Part shown: piece after piece, positions 54,760 to 64,000 of the stretch
Numbering within the stretch: the stretch's first letter is position 1
How the letters are laid out: each line of letters opens with the position of its first letter
NCBI GenBank assembly: GCA_021234155.1
Contig: JAJEKV010000035.1
Coordinates: 7,003,891-7,067,890 of the forward strand
Length of the DNA stretch: 64,000 nucleotides
Reading direction: 5' to 3'
Source of the DNA: Isoetes taiwanensis
Lineage: Eukaryota; Streptophyta; Lycopodiopsida; Isoetales; Isoetaceae
Made by a program: the position numbers and the translations under genes
The notes under the pieces: generated by a model
What the model saw: only the letters and a program-made list of their open reading frames with translations
The model's database searches: none
Told to the model about the DNA's origin: nothing

Positions 54760-56983
54760 CTAGTAATGGTGCCCAGCGTTGCTGGGCAAATGTTGGGAAC
54801 ATTTGTGGATGGAAACCTATTCAGCTCAGACTCATTAACCAAGTCCATCATATCTAGGCTATAAGAGGTTTTTGTGCATTTGATAACCTTCCCTTTGCTC
54901 TATCCTGCATATCCTTTTTTCCTCATTTTCTTACACACTTTCTTTTTTCCCCTTTCTTATTTTTCCTGCACATTTACTTTTCTCCTTCTCTCTCTTTTTT
55001 TTTTCTTTTTTTTTTTACCCTCTTCTCCCTCCTCTTTTCCTTCCTTTTCTCCTTCTCATTTTTCCCTTTCCCTTTCCCTTTTTTGACGGCTTTTTTCCTT
55101 CCCTTTTCACCTGTCTCCACCCTTCCCATTTTTCTCATGCTCTTTTTTCCCTTTCCGCCTCCCTTTTTCTTTTTCCCTTTCCTTCTTTTTTTATCATTTC
55201 CCCACCCTTTCCCTTTTTCCCGTGCCCTTTTCCTCTTTCCTTCCCCCCTTCCTTTTCTCTTTCCCTTTCCTTTTTCCTTTTCCCTTTTTCCCATGTATTT
55301 TTCCATTCCCTTTTTTCCACTTTTTTTTACTTGCCTTTTCTTCCGCCTTTCCCTACCCTCTTCCCCTTTTCCCCGTCCCTATTCCCCTTTTTTTCTTTTT
55401 CTTTTCCCTTTCCCCATGCTCTTTTTCCCTTTATTTTTACCCTTTCCTCACCCTTTCCCTCTTCCAGTTTTTTCTGTGCCCTTTTTCCCTTCCTCTTTTC
55501 CATTTTCCCTCCTTATTCCTCATGTTCTTTTTTCTTTTCCCTCCCCCCTTCCTTTTCTCTTTCCCTTTCCTTTTCCTTTTCCCTTTTTCCCATGTATTTT
55601 TCCATTCCCTTTTTTCCACTTTTTTTTTACTTGCCTTTTCTTCCGCCTTTCCCTACCCTCTTCCCCTTTTTCCATTTTCTTCTTCCTTTTTTCTCATGCC
55701 TTTTTTCCTTTCCTTCCCCCCTTTCCGCCTCCCTTTTTCTTTTTCCCTTTCCTTCTTTTTTTATCATTTCCCCACCCTTTCCCTTTTTCCCGTGCCCTTT
55801 TCCTCTTTCCTTCCCCCTTCCTTTTCTCTTTCCTTTCCTTTTTCCTTTTCCCTTTTTCCCATGTATTTTTCCATTCCCTTTTTTTCCACTTTTTTTTACT
55901 TGCCTTTTCTTTCGCCTTTCCCTACCCTCTTCCCCTTTTCCCCGTCCCTATTCCCCTTTTTTTCTTTTTCTTTTCCCTTTCCCCATGCTCTTTTTCCCTT
56001 TATTTTTACCCTTTCCTCACCCTTTCCCTCTTCCAGTTTTTTTCAGCCCTTTTTTCCCTTCCTCTTTTCCATTTTCCCTCCTTATTCCTCATGTTCTTTT
56101 TTCTTTCCCTTTTCGCCTCCCATTTCCTTTTTCCTTTTCCTTCTTTTTTTCATCCTTTTCTCTTTTTCCATGCCCTTTTCCTCTTTTCCCTTTTTTTTTG
56201 CTTCTCTCTTTTCCTTTCCATTTTTCCACACCTTTTTCCATTCCATTTTCCACCTTTTTCACATGCCCTTTTTCCTCCTTTTCCCACCCTCTTCCCTTTT
56301 TCCCTTTTCCTCTTTTCCTATTCCATGTTTTCTGTTCTCTTTTTGTTTTTCGCTTTTCCCTTTTCCCTTTTTCCATCTCTTTTTCCCTTTCTTTTTTTTC
56401 CTTTCCTCACCCTTTTCCTCTTCTCGTGCCACTTTCTCCCTCTCCCTTTTCCTCATGCCCTTTTCCCTTTTTTTTTTTTAAGCTCCTTTTTTCCTTTTTT
56501 TCCTTCCCTTTCTATTTTTCCATGCCCTTTTTTCCTTCTCTCCATCATTCTTATCTTCCCCTTTTTCCCTTCCGTCACCCTTTCCATCTTCACCTTTTTC
56601 CCGTTGCCCTATTTTTCTTCCTTTTCCTCCCTTCCCCTTTTCTTTTTCCCTTATTCTGTCCTCACCCTTTCCCCCTTTTCCTTTTCATAGTGTCCTTTTT
56701 TCCTTCCTTTTTCTCCCTTTCTTTTTCTTTCCCTTTTTCGTGCTCTTTTCCTTTCCTTTTCCCCCTCTCCGCCTTTCCCTTTTACCCGTGCCTTTTTTTG
56801 CCTCTCCACTTTGCCCTTTTCTCCTTGCCATTTTCCCTTTCCTCTTCAGAGATCGAGAGCATGGCCAATCACGGTGGTGGGAAGTTGTGCAATAAATCTC
56901 GGCCTTGAATGCAATCGGGACGATCTCAACTATCTAAATTAGGGTTTGATTGAAGACATACGCTAAAACTTTATAATATAAGA
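54760..56983 (-). mobile_element. Non-autonomous Helitron, about 2.2 kb
   Basis: Read on the minus strand, the 3' end is the hairpin GCCCAGC-AAC-GCTGGGC (54771-54787), then ACCATTA and a terminal CTAG (54763-54760). The 5' end begins TCTTATATTATAAAG (from 56983). Host bases A (54759) and T (56984) flank it, the expected AT insertion site, and there is no target duplication. Removing it rejoins the TATA box and leader of the H3-like gene as in element 1. No Rep/helicase coding is present; most of the interior is a pyrimidine-rich block. Confidence 0.7.
54950..56850. repeat. Polypyrimidine block of about 1.9 kb with internal duplications
   Basis: The plus strand is almost entirely C and T, mostly variants of CCCTTTTTCC. 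Larger duplications are visible: TTTCCCATGTATTTTTCC at about 55288, 55586 and 55855, and CGCCTCCCTTTTTCTTTTTC at about 55157 and 55725 (period about 567 bp). Lack of purines removes stop codons, so all three plus frames stay open for 400-535 codons; these are not genes. Confidence 0.93.
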
Positions 56984-57078
56984 TTAGGGTTTCTATTTTA
57001 TCTCCACCCTTCCCGGAGAACAGCTCGCCCAAGAGGACGATCTTCAGGCGCCAGAACTCGAAACTCGTCAAACAAAGC

Positions 57079-58290
57079 ATGGTAGCGCGGACGAAAACAA
57101 ACCGCGACGCAAGGTTATGCCACCCTTATGTCGGGTCCACCAGAGCGGGCCGCCCAACAAAAGGCCGGGGAAGAAGACAAAGCGCACATCGAGGAAGAGG
57201 AGGCACACAGAGAACCACCTAACCCTAACCCAGAAGAGCAGGAACAAGTATCGGAGCAGCTCGACTGGGAGATGGACGCTGCTGAGGAATTGAGAAGGGA
57301 GCTGGAGAGGGAGATTTTCGCGGATGACGAAGAACTGGAACCCGGACCAGAGCCTGAACCAAAGAAGGCGAAGAGGAAAAAGAGAAGAAAGCCACCAAGA
57401 AATCAAAGGCGAGCGCCGCAAAAGAAAAAAGGGGAGCGCTAAGAGGAAGGAGGAGAAGGAACAGAGGAGGGAAGAAAGGAGGAAGCGCAAGGAGGAGCGG
57501 GGAGAGGGTGAGAACGAGAAAGGCAAGGACCCGGAGGTGCCGGAAAGAAACCTAAGAAGAAGAAGACGCCGGCGCCAGAGTGACCATACAGAGCCGGATC
57601 TCGAGAAGCCCCCATCTTCGGCCCGACCAACCAGGAGGGAGCAGGAGGACACGAACCGGAGGGACTTCGGGCCTTCCAACCCAATACCGGAGGATGAAGA
57701 CCCCGGTGGCTAATGCACCGCCTATCCTAAATGGCCGCCGCCCCTGCACCCCAAATGACAAAGACTAAGAAACCAAGGCCGCAAAGGGAGTCTTACGCGG
57801 TTGAACGGGATTTGAAGTACCGGAGGAGTTGAAGGAGTACACTTCGTATATGAAAATGTACGAAGAATACTCCAAATACTATGAAGAACACTGTGGTGAG
57901 GACCATTGAAGGAGGTCGGCCCGACGAAGAAAAAATACGCTGAAGCCCCCACCTAACGGCCAACCCCTCCGAAGAAGCCAATGAAGAGACCGGCGGACTC
58001 AAAATTCATGAGAGGGCGTCCAGGGAAATCAAGCACTTCCAGCAGAGCTATGGCTTCCTTTATTCCCCGAGCTTCCTTTGCACGCCCGACGAGGGAGATT
58101 TTTGCGGGAGTTCGACCCGGCCCAAACAAAGTCACACGGACGACATGCTCCTTGCATTGCGGAGGCGCCGGAGCAGCACATCGTACACCACTTTGAAGAC
58201 TCTCATGTGTGCCCAAAGACGCTTAAGAGAGTCACTTGTATGCCCAAAGATATGAGGCTAGCGCCAGATATTAAGAAAGAACCTTTTTGA
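57079..58290 (+). pseudogene. Retrotransposon-borne histone H3-like gene (element 2)
   Basis: The ATG at 57079 opens MVARTKTNRDAR, an H3-like start keeping Ala-Arg-Thr-Lys. After a frame change come acidic (EEQEQVSEQLDWEMDAAEEL) and very basic Lys/Arg/Glu-rich stretches. The histone fold lies in three frames at about 57990-58290: [13 protein letters not shown] (58022, alphaN/alpha1), ASFARPTREIFAG, and FEDSHVCPKTLKRVTCMPKD followed by MRLAPDIKKE and a stop at 58290. These match the order of alphaN, alpha1 and the alpha2 end/alpha3 of H3, and REIKHFQQ is identical to element 1. The total of about 400 codons is similar to element 1. At least three frameshifts make this copy inactive. Confidence 0.85.
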
Positions 58291-58420
58291 ACTGCTGTAG
58301 ATAACCTTCTCTCTAGTATAAGTTTGTAATTCGAAATTAATTGAGTGTAAGTAGGATGCATTACCAATTCTCAGATTTAGAAATTAGTAAAATTGGAACA
58401 AAAAACCAAGCATTTGGTCC

Positions 58421-58896
58421 CACCCCTCCAGAGTCGCCCGTGCTCATTCGGTTTGCAAACCGATTCCCCATGGCGACCTTGTGGTGAGTGGTCGAGCATA
58501 GTTTGATGCCCAATCTTGCCTAAATACAGAAAGTAGGTATACCATTCGATCCAGCTCACCTTAATTAGTAGGATTTGACCCATAGTTTGTCAAAACCGGC
58601 CAACTATCACCAATGGAGTTCCACCCCTCACGTAGTGCCTTTGCTCATTCTGGTTTTGCAAACCGATTCCCCATGGCGACTGTGGTGAGTGGTCGACCCC
58701 CAATCTAGACCAAAACTTGCCCAAATAAGGCGAGTAAGGGCTCAATCCAGGTTATCTCAATGAGATACCCAGGATTATACCCTTAATTCTCTAGTTAGCA
58801 TCATTATTGATCTAAATAAGAGCCCACCCTCACGCGAGTCGCTCAACCCATTCGTCCCCAAACCAATCCCACTCTGGCAAGATCAGGTGAGTGGTC
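58421..58896 (+). repeat. Three dyad (hairpin) repeats upstream of the second gene, element 2
   Basis: Units C (58421-58492), D (58621-58693) and E (58826-58896) begin CCACCC(C)TC and end GGTGAGTGGTC. Unit C has a perfect inner palindrome TCGGTTTGCAAACCGA (58448-58463). They are clearly related to units A and B before the H3-like gene and end 170 bp before the TATA box at 59066. Confidence 0.85.
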
Positions 58897-59065
58897 ACGT
58901 CCGGAATTGACCCAAAGTCGCTGTCCTTCAACGAACCAAAATCATTGCTTAGGGGACCCTTAAAAGTATTTCCAAGCTCGGTTAGCCCATGAATTATACC
59001 TCTAGACCCTAGAAATTCGATACAAATCACTAACCTAAAAATTTTCCCAAAATTAGGGTTTTGCC

Positions 59066-59074
59066 TATAAAAAA
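59066..59074 (+). promoter_or_regulatory. TATA box of the second accessory gene, element 2
   Basis: TATAAAAAA, 117 bp before the ATG at 59183; compare 115 bp in element 1. Confidence 0.7.
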
Positions 59075-59182
59075 GGAACCCAAGTGTCATTTATGCCTTA
59101 CAACCTCGCCTACTCTCCAAGCCGATTTCCCTCGATCCTTAGGGCGCCAAAGATCCGTCATCCCATCCCAAAGCCTCGCCCC

Positions 59183-60701
59183 ATGGCCACTTCTTCATTC
59201 AAGCGATGGTGCAGTAGCCACAGCTCATGTGGTTGAAGTTTACATCGAACCGTGCTTCGTCTCTTCCGAAGGGAACTCGACATTGAAGCTACCATCAACG
59301 CCAACTCCCTTCTACCGAGCATTATGTCTCGAAGTTCCATGCCAAGATAGGACCATCTTTGGTAGAACTCCCACCTTGTGTAGGATATTTTGCACCTAAC
59401 ACGGCCCTCAAGTCAGCCCTGCAAGATATCCCAAATGTAGATAAGTATTTAGAGAATAAAGCAGTCCGCCTTCCCAACTACATGTCCATCTCTGTCAATA
59501 GGAGGAGGTACTTCTCCTATACAAAGAGTCAGAGCCATCTTTTTTATCTCTTCTGGGTCAAACCCGGATAGGGGAACCCTCGCCAGCCTTTAGAAGTTGA
59601 ACCCATAGCCATGGCCAAGCAAAGAGGAGGAACGCATGCGACTCGAGTACGAGCAAGAAGAAGAAGAAGAAGAGGAGGAATACGAGTCGGACCCTGAAGA
59701 CCTGGATCTGGAGCAAGAGAGGCAGCAAGCAGAACAGCAGATCCAAAGCTTCGAAGAGGGACTGAGAGCAACAAGAAGAGCCCCACCACTCGGGCAGGGC
59801 ATTACAAGCTTGACACCGGTGTTCATAGCAAAGCAGGCATATCTAACCCTTCATGACATTAAGAATCTTCCACAGTGCCGTGACAGAGGTCTTAGGGTAG
59901 ATGAGATTTTGCATCTCCTACGACAGCAGGCGGACCTCGACGACTTCATCGATCGAGAAGCTCAGGACTTCCCTATCAGCATAAGAGAAGCCAGAACCTT
60001 CACCGGCGAGACATCATCAGATATAGAAGCTTACGCAAGTATCGTGCGTGATGATGACCGAAAAGGAATTGCCCTCGGAGGAGGAGTTCATGGCGATTCA
60101 GGAACAAATGGGCATCAAGGGCAAGTCCACCTCAGCATTGTTACCGAGCTCGCCAACACCAATCCTGAAGCAACATGGAGGCAGTATCAACCTAAGGAGG
60201 CTGGTGCACCAAGACTTCAGAGAGCTAGAGGAAGTACCAGTGGATGACTTCGCGGGAAGGCACAGGGCAACTTCCTCGTCTGCCGAAGAAGCAGGGCATG
60301 ATAAAGCGCTCAGATACTACCTGCCGTTGCTGCTAGACGGAAGAATAGCGGTTATTCACCGCCAATTTAGCCCACGAGGCGAAGAAGGGGTCTTTATGCT
60401 TATCGCCCTCTCAGGATTTGGGCACCATGCTCGATTAGCATCAAACATCGATCATGTTGTCCTGATCAAGAGAGCGATTGCATTGACCATCTTCGACTTT
60501 GCAATCCCTTATAGGCGGCGGCGATTGGCAAAGGATAAATTTAGCGTATACATCGATAAGAGAATTGAAGACATGGAGGCAGCACTCCAAGGAGGGACGA
60601 CAACAAATATTCTCAGGAACTTAACAGGGTCATTAGGTACGGCCCAAGTGAAGAAATTTTTGGAGGACCACCCTGACTACCTCAAGAAATTTCAAGAGTA
60701 G
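59183..60701 (+). pseudogene. Second accessory gene (ORF2) of element 2, unknown family
   Basis: The start MATSSFKRW matches MAPSNFVRW of element 1. Several frameshifts break the first 150 codons; pieces such as DKYLENKAVRLPNYMSIS are homologous to the element 1 region around its DRTRSMPDYMT. From 59636 an open frame of 203 codons carries an acidic run, then ITSLTPVF, LPQCRDRGLRVDEIL and TFTGETSSDIEAY. After one frameshift near 60050, an intact frame of 217 codons carries DKALRYYLPLLLDGRIAVIH, FSPRGEEGVFMLIALSGFGH, HARL....DHVVLIKRAIAL and a lysine-rich end, with a stop at 60701. Conservation is concentrated in the ALRYYLP to DHV block, probably the functional core. No known domain recognised. 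Confidence 0.75.
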
Positions 60702-62281
60702 AAGTTTATTAATTTGCATGTAAAAGTTTTAGTATATATATATGAATATAATATATATCTCTTTTTGTATATAATTGTTCCCTCAAATTGTATAAACAAG
60801 TAAAGCAACGTAACACACAAAACAAGAACTAATGATCGAATAATGTACTCTAATGTGCATGCGGCTAGAGTACCTAGAAACCTTGATGAACACAAAAAGC
60901 GGCGAGAACAAGAACATACCCCACCAAGGCGTTCCAGCCGAGGAATTTGCTCTCGTAATCTGGGCAAGAATAATCGAAGAGGAGCTATCCCGCATCGATC
61001 GGACATCCACCTACATAAGGGCATTGTTAGCGTGGGTAGCAAAAGAATAGGAGGACAGACCCGTACGTACCCTTGCTCGAAACACCACCGGCCTGACAAA
61101 GGCAACAAAGGAAGAGAAGCGTAAGGAGAAGATCTCCTAGTTCCGGGATCCTCGAGCCCAAAATGCATACGCACTCGCATCGAGGAGCGTGAAGAAGAGA
61201 GACGGATCACGGCAGATCCAAACAAAGGATGTGGGCAGATCACGCATCGATTACCGTAAGAAAGTTGACTCCGCCTTAGTAATGTGTGGAAAGCCGAAAG
61301 TTAGAGCAGTTTTGAGAAAAACGATCCCGAATGGAAGCAGAGGCGCATCGGACGAGATGAGTGAGTACGGCAACGCCTATGGCATGAAAGATAAAGATAA
61401 AGGCGTGGTAGCAACAAAGAAACCCTCAAGGGAGCAGCCGAATTTGGTGGAAGGGTATGCTAAAGCTCACGGTCCGGCGAGCAGGGACAGCTTGCAAATT
61501 CAGTGAAGTTCGCCAAGGCGCTCAAACATCATTATGTGCCAAGAGAACATAGGTGCAACATGATGCAAAGCAGCCCTATAGGCTGCAACAAATCAATTAC
61601 ATAAATACACCGGAAGAATTTATGAGACTAAGGCTTTATGTGCCAAAAGTTGAGTGAAAAGCATGCGGTGGAAGGCTATATCGAGGGGTTGAACGACGAG
61701 ATCCGGCAAGCTTGTAAGGGCAATAAACCCAAGTCCGTGTGGTCGGCGTAAGCAAAGGCCATAAGTTTGCAAGGAACAGACCAAGCAAGAGCATGCACCA
61801 AGGCAGCAATATTTCCGGATAAGGGAAGGGCACAGGAGGCTATAGCCCAAGGGGCAAGCCCAAGAGGCTAGCAAGACGCAAAGATAAACTCAAATTATGG
61901 GAAGCAAGGCAACACAAGTGGTGGCAAGCGAAAGGAAAATGTAAGCTTCAAGGAGCAAGGAGCCGTGTCTAACTATTCCCAAACAAGGAGGGCAATTTCT
62001 GCAATCCATTCCCAAGGAGAAGAAGCAGGAGTGTATAGAAAAGCAAAATTATGTTTCAGATGCTTCCAGCCAGGGCATAGGACCAACAATTGCCCCCTGC
62101 TAATGAATGCGGCATTGGCAGAACTGGGATGGGAGACACCTTCGGACGCAGACGACGACGAAGCACGAGACTACATCCATGGTGAGTGTCACATTTTCGC
62201 AGCTATTGATACGGTGAAAATGCGTAAAAGTCAAGATAAGGTGATCTCAACGAATCGAAAGCCCAAGAGAAATCCTTTGTA
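60702..62281 (+). pseudogene. Gag of element 2 with zinc knuckle
   Basis: Broken frames precede a capsid-like stretch near 61640-61740 whose reading across frames gives AVEGYIEGLNDEIRQACKG, the G-L-x-x-E-I-R-Q motif common in Ty3/gypsy capsids. The frame from 61965 then contains CFRCFQPGHRTNNC (62052-62093), a C-x2-C-x4-H-x4-C zinc knuckle that binds RNA in the nucleocapsid part of gag. Stops and shifts are numerous upstream. Confidence 0.8.
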
Positions 62282-62660
62282 GTATTGATAGACTCAGTGG
62301 AGCAATCCACAACTTTGCATCCCCTAGGATGGTAAGCATGTTGAAGCTAAAGCCGCTAAAGTCCAAGCCCAGGCCCATGTTAGCCAATGGAGCAGTTAGG
62401 CATACAGCAGGGAAGAGAATAAACTTCAATGTAGACTTGCCAGGCGTTAATGTTGCATTGGGAGCAGAAGTCATGAATATAGGCAAGTATGATCCCGATT
62501 ATTGGAATGGAATATCTTGGACCAGCAGAGCAATCATCGATTGTGGGAAACGTAAAGGTGACCTTAACAACCCGTGAGGGCAAGGTCATCGAGATCACAG
62601 TAAAAGAAGTAACCCCAATCATGCAATGCATGAGTAGTGAAAAAATTGCTTAAGTGCATA
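62282..62660 (+). pseudogene. Aspartic protease remnant of element 2
   Basis: VVLIDS followed, after a shift of frame, by SGAIHNFASPRMV (62288-62340) corresponds to the catalytic D-S-G-A-x-H-N-F region of Ty3/gypsy proteases. The next frame has PMLANG and a run to GKYDPDYWNGISW, which fits the end of the protease domain. Confidence 0.7.
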
Positions 62661-62799
62661 AGAAAGCACAAGTGGCCTATCTCCTTAAGCTTGAGCTCAA
62701 GATCGGGCCCGGAGAGAAATAAAGAGATCAAAGAATCTAGCAAGCTTCCCGGGCCAATAGTAAAGTTGATCGAGGAATTTCACCTACTTGTTTCCTCGA

Positions 62800-64000
62800 T
62801 GAGATTAAGCGACTTCAAGTCCTATAGAGGAGTCGAGTGTGAAATAGCACTTGAACCCGGGACCTAAACCTACAAGCAAGGCACCTTATAGGATGTCAAC
62901 CGAGGAGTTGATCGGAGTTAAAGAAGCAATTGCAAGAATTGCTAGACCTAGGGTTCATAAGACCTAGTGTCTCCCCGTTTGGAGCCCCTATTCTCTTTGT
63001 GAAGAAGAAGGATGGGAGCCTTAGGATGTGCATTGATTACCGCCAGTTAAATAAGCACACCATCAAAAATAAGTATGCCTTGCCTAGGTCAGATGACTTA
63101 ATGGATCAGTTGCAGGGAGCAAAGATCTTCTCCAAAATAGATCTCAGATCAGGGTATCACCAGATTAGGATCAAAGAGGAAGACATCCATAAGACAAATT
63201 CAGGGACAAGATATGGGGTGAAAGCATGTTAGGGCCTACATAAAAAATTACCAAAAGGTATTTTTTCTTTGGTATTGTCCAAAGTACATAATTGTATTTT
63301 AAAGTATCTAAACTACAAGATTGACTAAAAGAAATTGTGTTATGTTCAAGAGTAGTAGTACATACATGTTGTAAGGTACTTTGTGATGTCAAGAAGATGT
63401 TAAGAACTCAAATATATCATCATCTTTGACTACCCAGAGTATTTTCCAGGTAGTTTCCAAAACATGTAGGCCCTAACATGCTCTTACCCTAACTATGAGT
63501 TCACATATGCCCTTTGATTGTCTAATGCGCCACCACATTCATGAGGTTAATGAACCACGCCTTCGGGCTAATTTTAGATTCCTTCATCATAGTCTTCTTC
63601 GACGATATCTTGGTGTACAAACAAGTCCGCGGGAGGAGCACGCCAAACATTTGAGGAAGGTGCTTGAAAAGTTAAGAAGGCATCAACTCTTTGCGAAGTT
63701 ATCGAAGTGCCACTTCGCAACGGAAAGAGTGGAGTACTTGGGGCACGTGATCACAGCAGAAGGCATTTCCACAGACCACAAAAGATCGGCAGCCGTGATC
63801 GGGTGCGGCACCTAAGAACACGCATGAAGTCGAGCTTCCTAGGCCTAGCGGTGCTATTATAGAAGATTTGTGAAGAATTTTGCCAAGGTAGCAGCGCCGT
63901 TAATCGGATCTCACAAAAGGTGGGAAGATAAAAGATTGGGCATCTCATTGGCAAAACAAGGCCCAAAAAGCATTTGAGACACTAAAGGAAGCTTTGACGA
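62800..64000 (+). pseudogene. Reverse transcriptase of element 2, interrupted; window ends in the RNase H region
   Basis: After YRGVECEIALEPG comes an open stretch (62930-63215) with [40 protein letters not shown] and [19 protein letters not shown], the N-terminal half of a Ty3/gypsy RT. A small inverted-repeat element then splits the domain. Beyond it, frames read YEFT, RLMN and SFIIVFFDDILVY (about 63570-63612), the catalytic F-x-D-D box, then RRHQLFAKLSKCHFATERVE and YLGHVITAEGI. The last bases encode QKAFETLKEALT, the start of the RNase H connection. Stops and shifts make it inactive. Confidence 0.9.
63216..63489. mobile_element. Small inverted-repeat (MITE-like) insertion in the RT domain
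   Basis: A perfect 19-bp inverted repeat, AGCATGTTAGGGCCTACAT (63223-63241) and its complement (63464-63482), extends imperfectly outward through GGGTGAA and TTACCC. The AT-rich interior has no coding capacity. Conserved RT motifs on either side show that it is inserted. A clean target duplication was not identified, so the superfamily is open. Confidence 0.7.

Larger units (their letters stand above)
52536..64000 (+). mobile_element. Element 2: related LTR retrotransposon with H3-like gene, cut by the window end
   Basis: A 1598-bp 5' LTR with the same TGTGACGTTCC start as element 1 is followed by a primer-binding site, dyad repeats, TATA box, histone H3-like gene, dyad repeats, TATA box, second accessory gene, gag with zinc knuckle, protease and reverse transcriptase. 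The order matches element 1 exactly, but the DNA is strongly diverged, so this is a different family in the same lineage. A Helitron and a small inverted-repeat element have inserted into it. The 3' LTR lies beyond 64000. Confidence 0.92.

Noticed and set aside
55083-56908. Three overlapping plus-strand frames of 419-535 codons rich in Phe, Pro, Leu and Ser
   Set aside because: They arise because the strand has almost no purines and so no stop codons; all three frames are open at once and follow tandem duplications.
63223-63482. Assignment of the RT insertion to Tourist/Harbinger MITEs with a TTA duplication
   Set aside because: The flanks read TTA on one side and TAA on the other, which is part of the inverted repeat and not a direct duplication.

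Overview
This window looks like gene-poor, repeat-rich nuclear DNA of a land plant. The evidence is the mix of plant-type mobile elements: chromodomain Ty3/gypsy retrotransposons primed by initiator-Met tRNA, a PIF/Harbinger transposon with a TTA target duplication, a TRIM, a CACTA fragment, a Helitron and several L1-type LINE fragments. The species cannot be read from it. The LINE ORF1 at the left edge has an L1-type RRM/C-terminal region that I do not associate with flowering plants, which would fit a large-genome non-flowering lineage, but this is weak. I see no convincing ordinary host gene, except perhaps a serine-rich ORF at 42.0-43.5 kb.

Layout. 0-0.66 kb: ORF1-bearing LINE remnant. 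0.7-8.3 kb: decayed repeats with several tandem and direct duplications. 8.3-10.6 kb: broken minus-strand gene resembling the DUF7869 family. 11.0-12.05 kb: long inverted repeat split by a 687-bp TRIM with intact 5-bp target duplications. 13.0-13.6 kb (minus) and 16.7-17.9 kb (plus): LINE 3' ends. 20 kb: degenerate minus-strand gene. 21,021-40,225: one PIF/Harbinger element with matching TIRs and TTA duplications and an uninterrupted 427-aa transposase. Its second gene is split by an 11.6-kb LTR retrotransposon (23,354-34,951, TSD TCTCC). 42.0-43.5 kb: serine-rich orphan ORF. 43.9-47.9 kb: CACTA-like remnant. 52,536 to the window end: the 5' LTR and most of the interior of a second, related but diverged LTR retrotransposon, itself hit by a Helitron (54,760-56,983) and a small inverted-repeat element (about 63.2-63.5 kb).

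The main discovery is in the two LTR retrotransposons. Both carry, between the primer-binding site and gag, a gene for a histone H3-like protein. In element 1 it begins with the first nine residues of the mature H3 tail (ARTKQTARK) and ends with a full-length H3 histone fold, separated by a long charged linker. Element 2 has a diverged version starting MVARTK and ending in the same histone-fold motifs. Next comes a second conserved gene of about 500 aa that I do not recognise, then gag-pol with a zinc knuckle (element 2) and a chromodomain (element 1). In both elements each accessory gene has its own TATA-like box about 100-117 bp upstream of its ATG. Dyad-symmetric repeats of about 65-80 nt, whose arms differ in sequence but remain complementary, precede the second gene in both elements and the H3-like gene in element 2. 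An element family encoding both a histone H3 look-alike and a chromodomain, which in related proteins reads the H3 tail, suggests a chromatin-directed strategy; the role itself is inference.

All copies of these genes here carry frameshifts or stops, so they are decayed or non-autonomous copies. Yet the LTRs of element 1 are nearly identical to each other, so it moved fairly recently, presumably with proteins supplied in trans.
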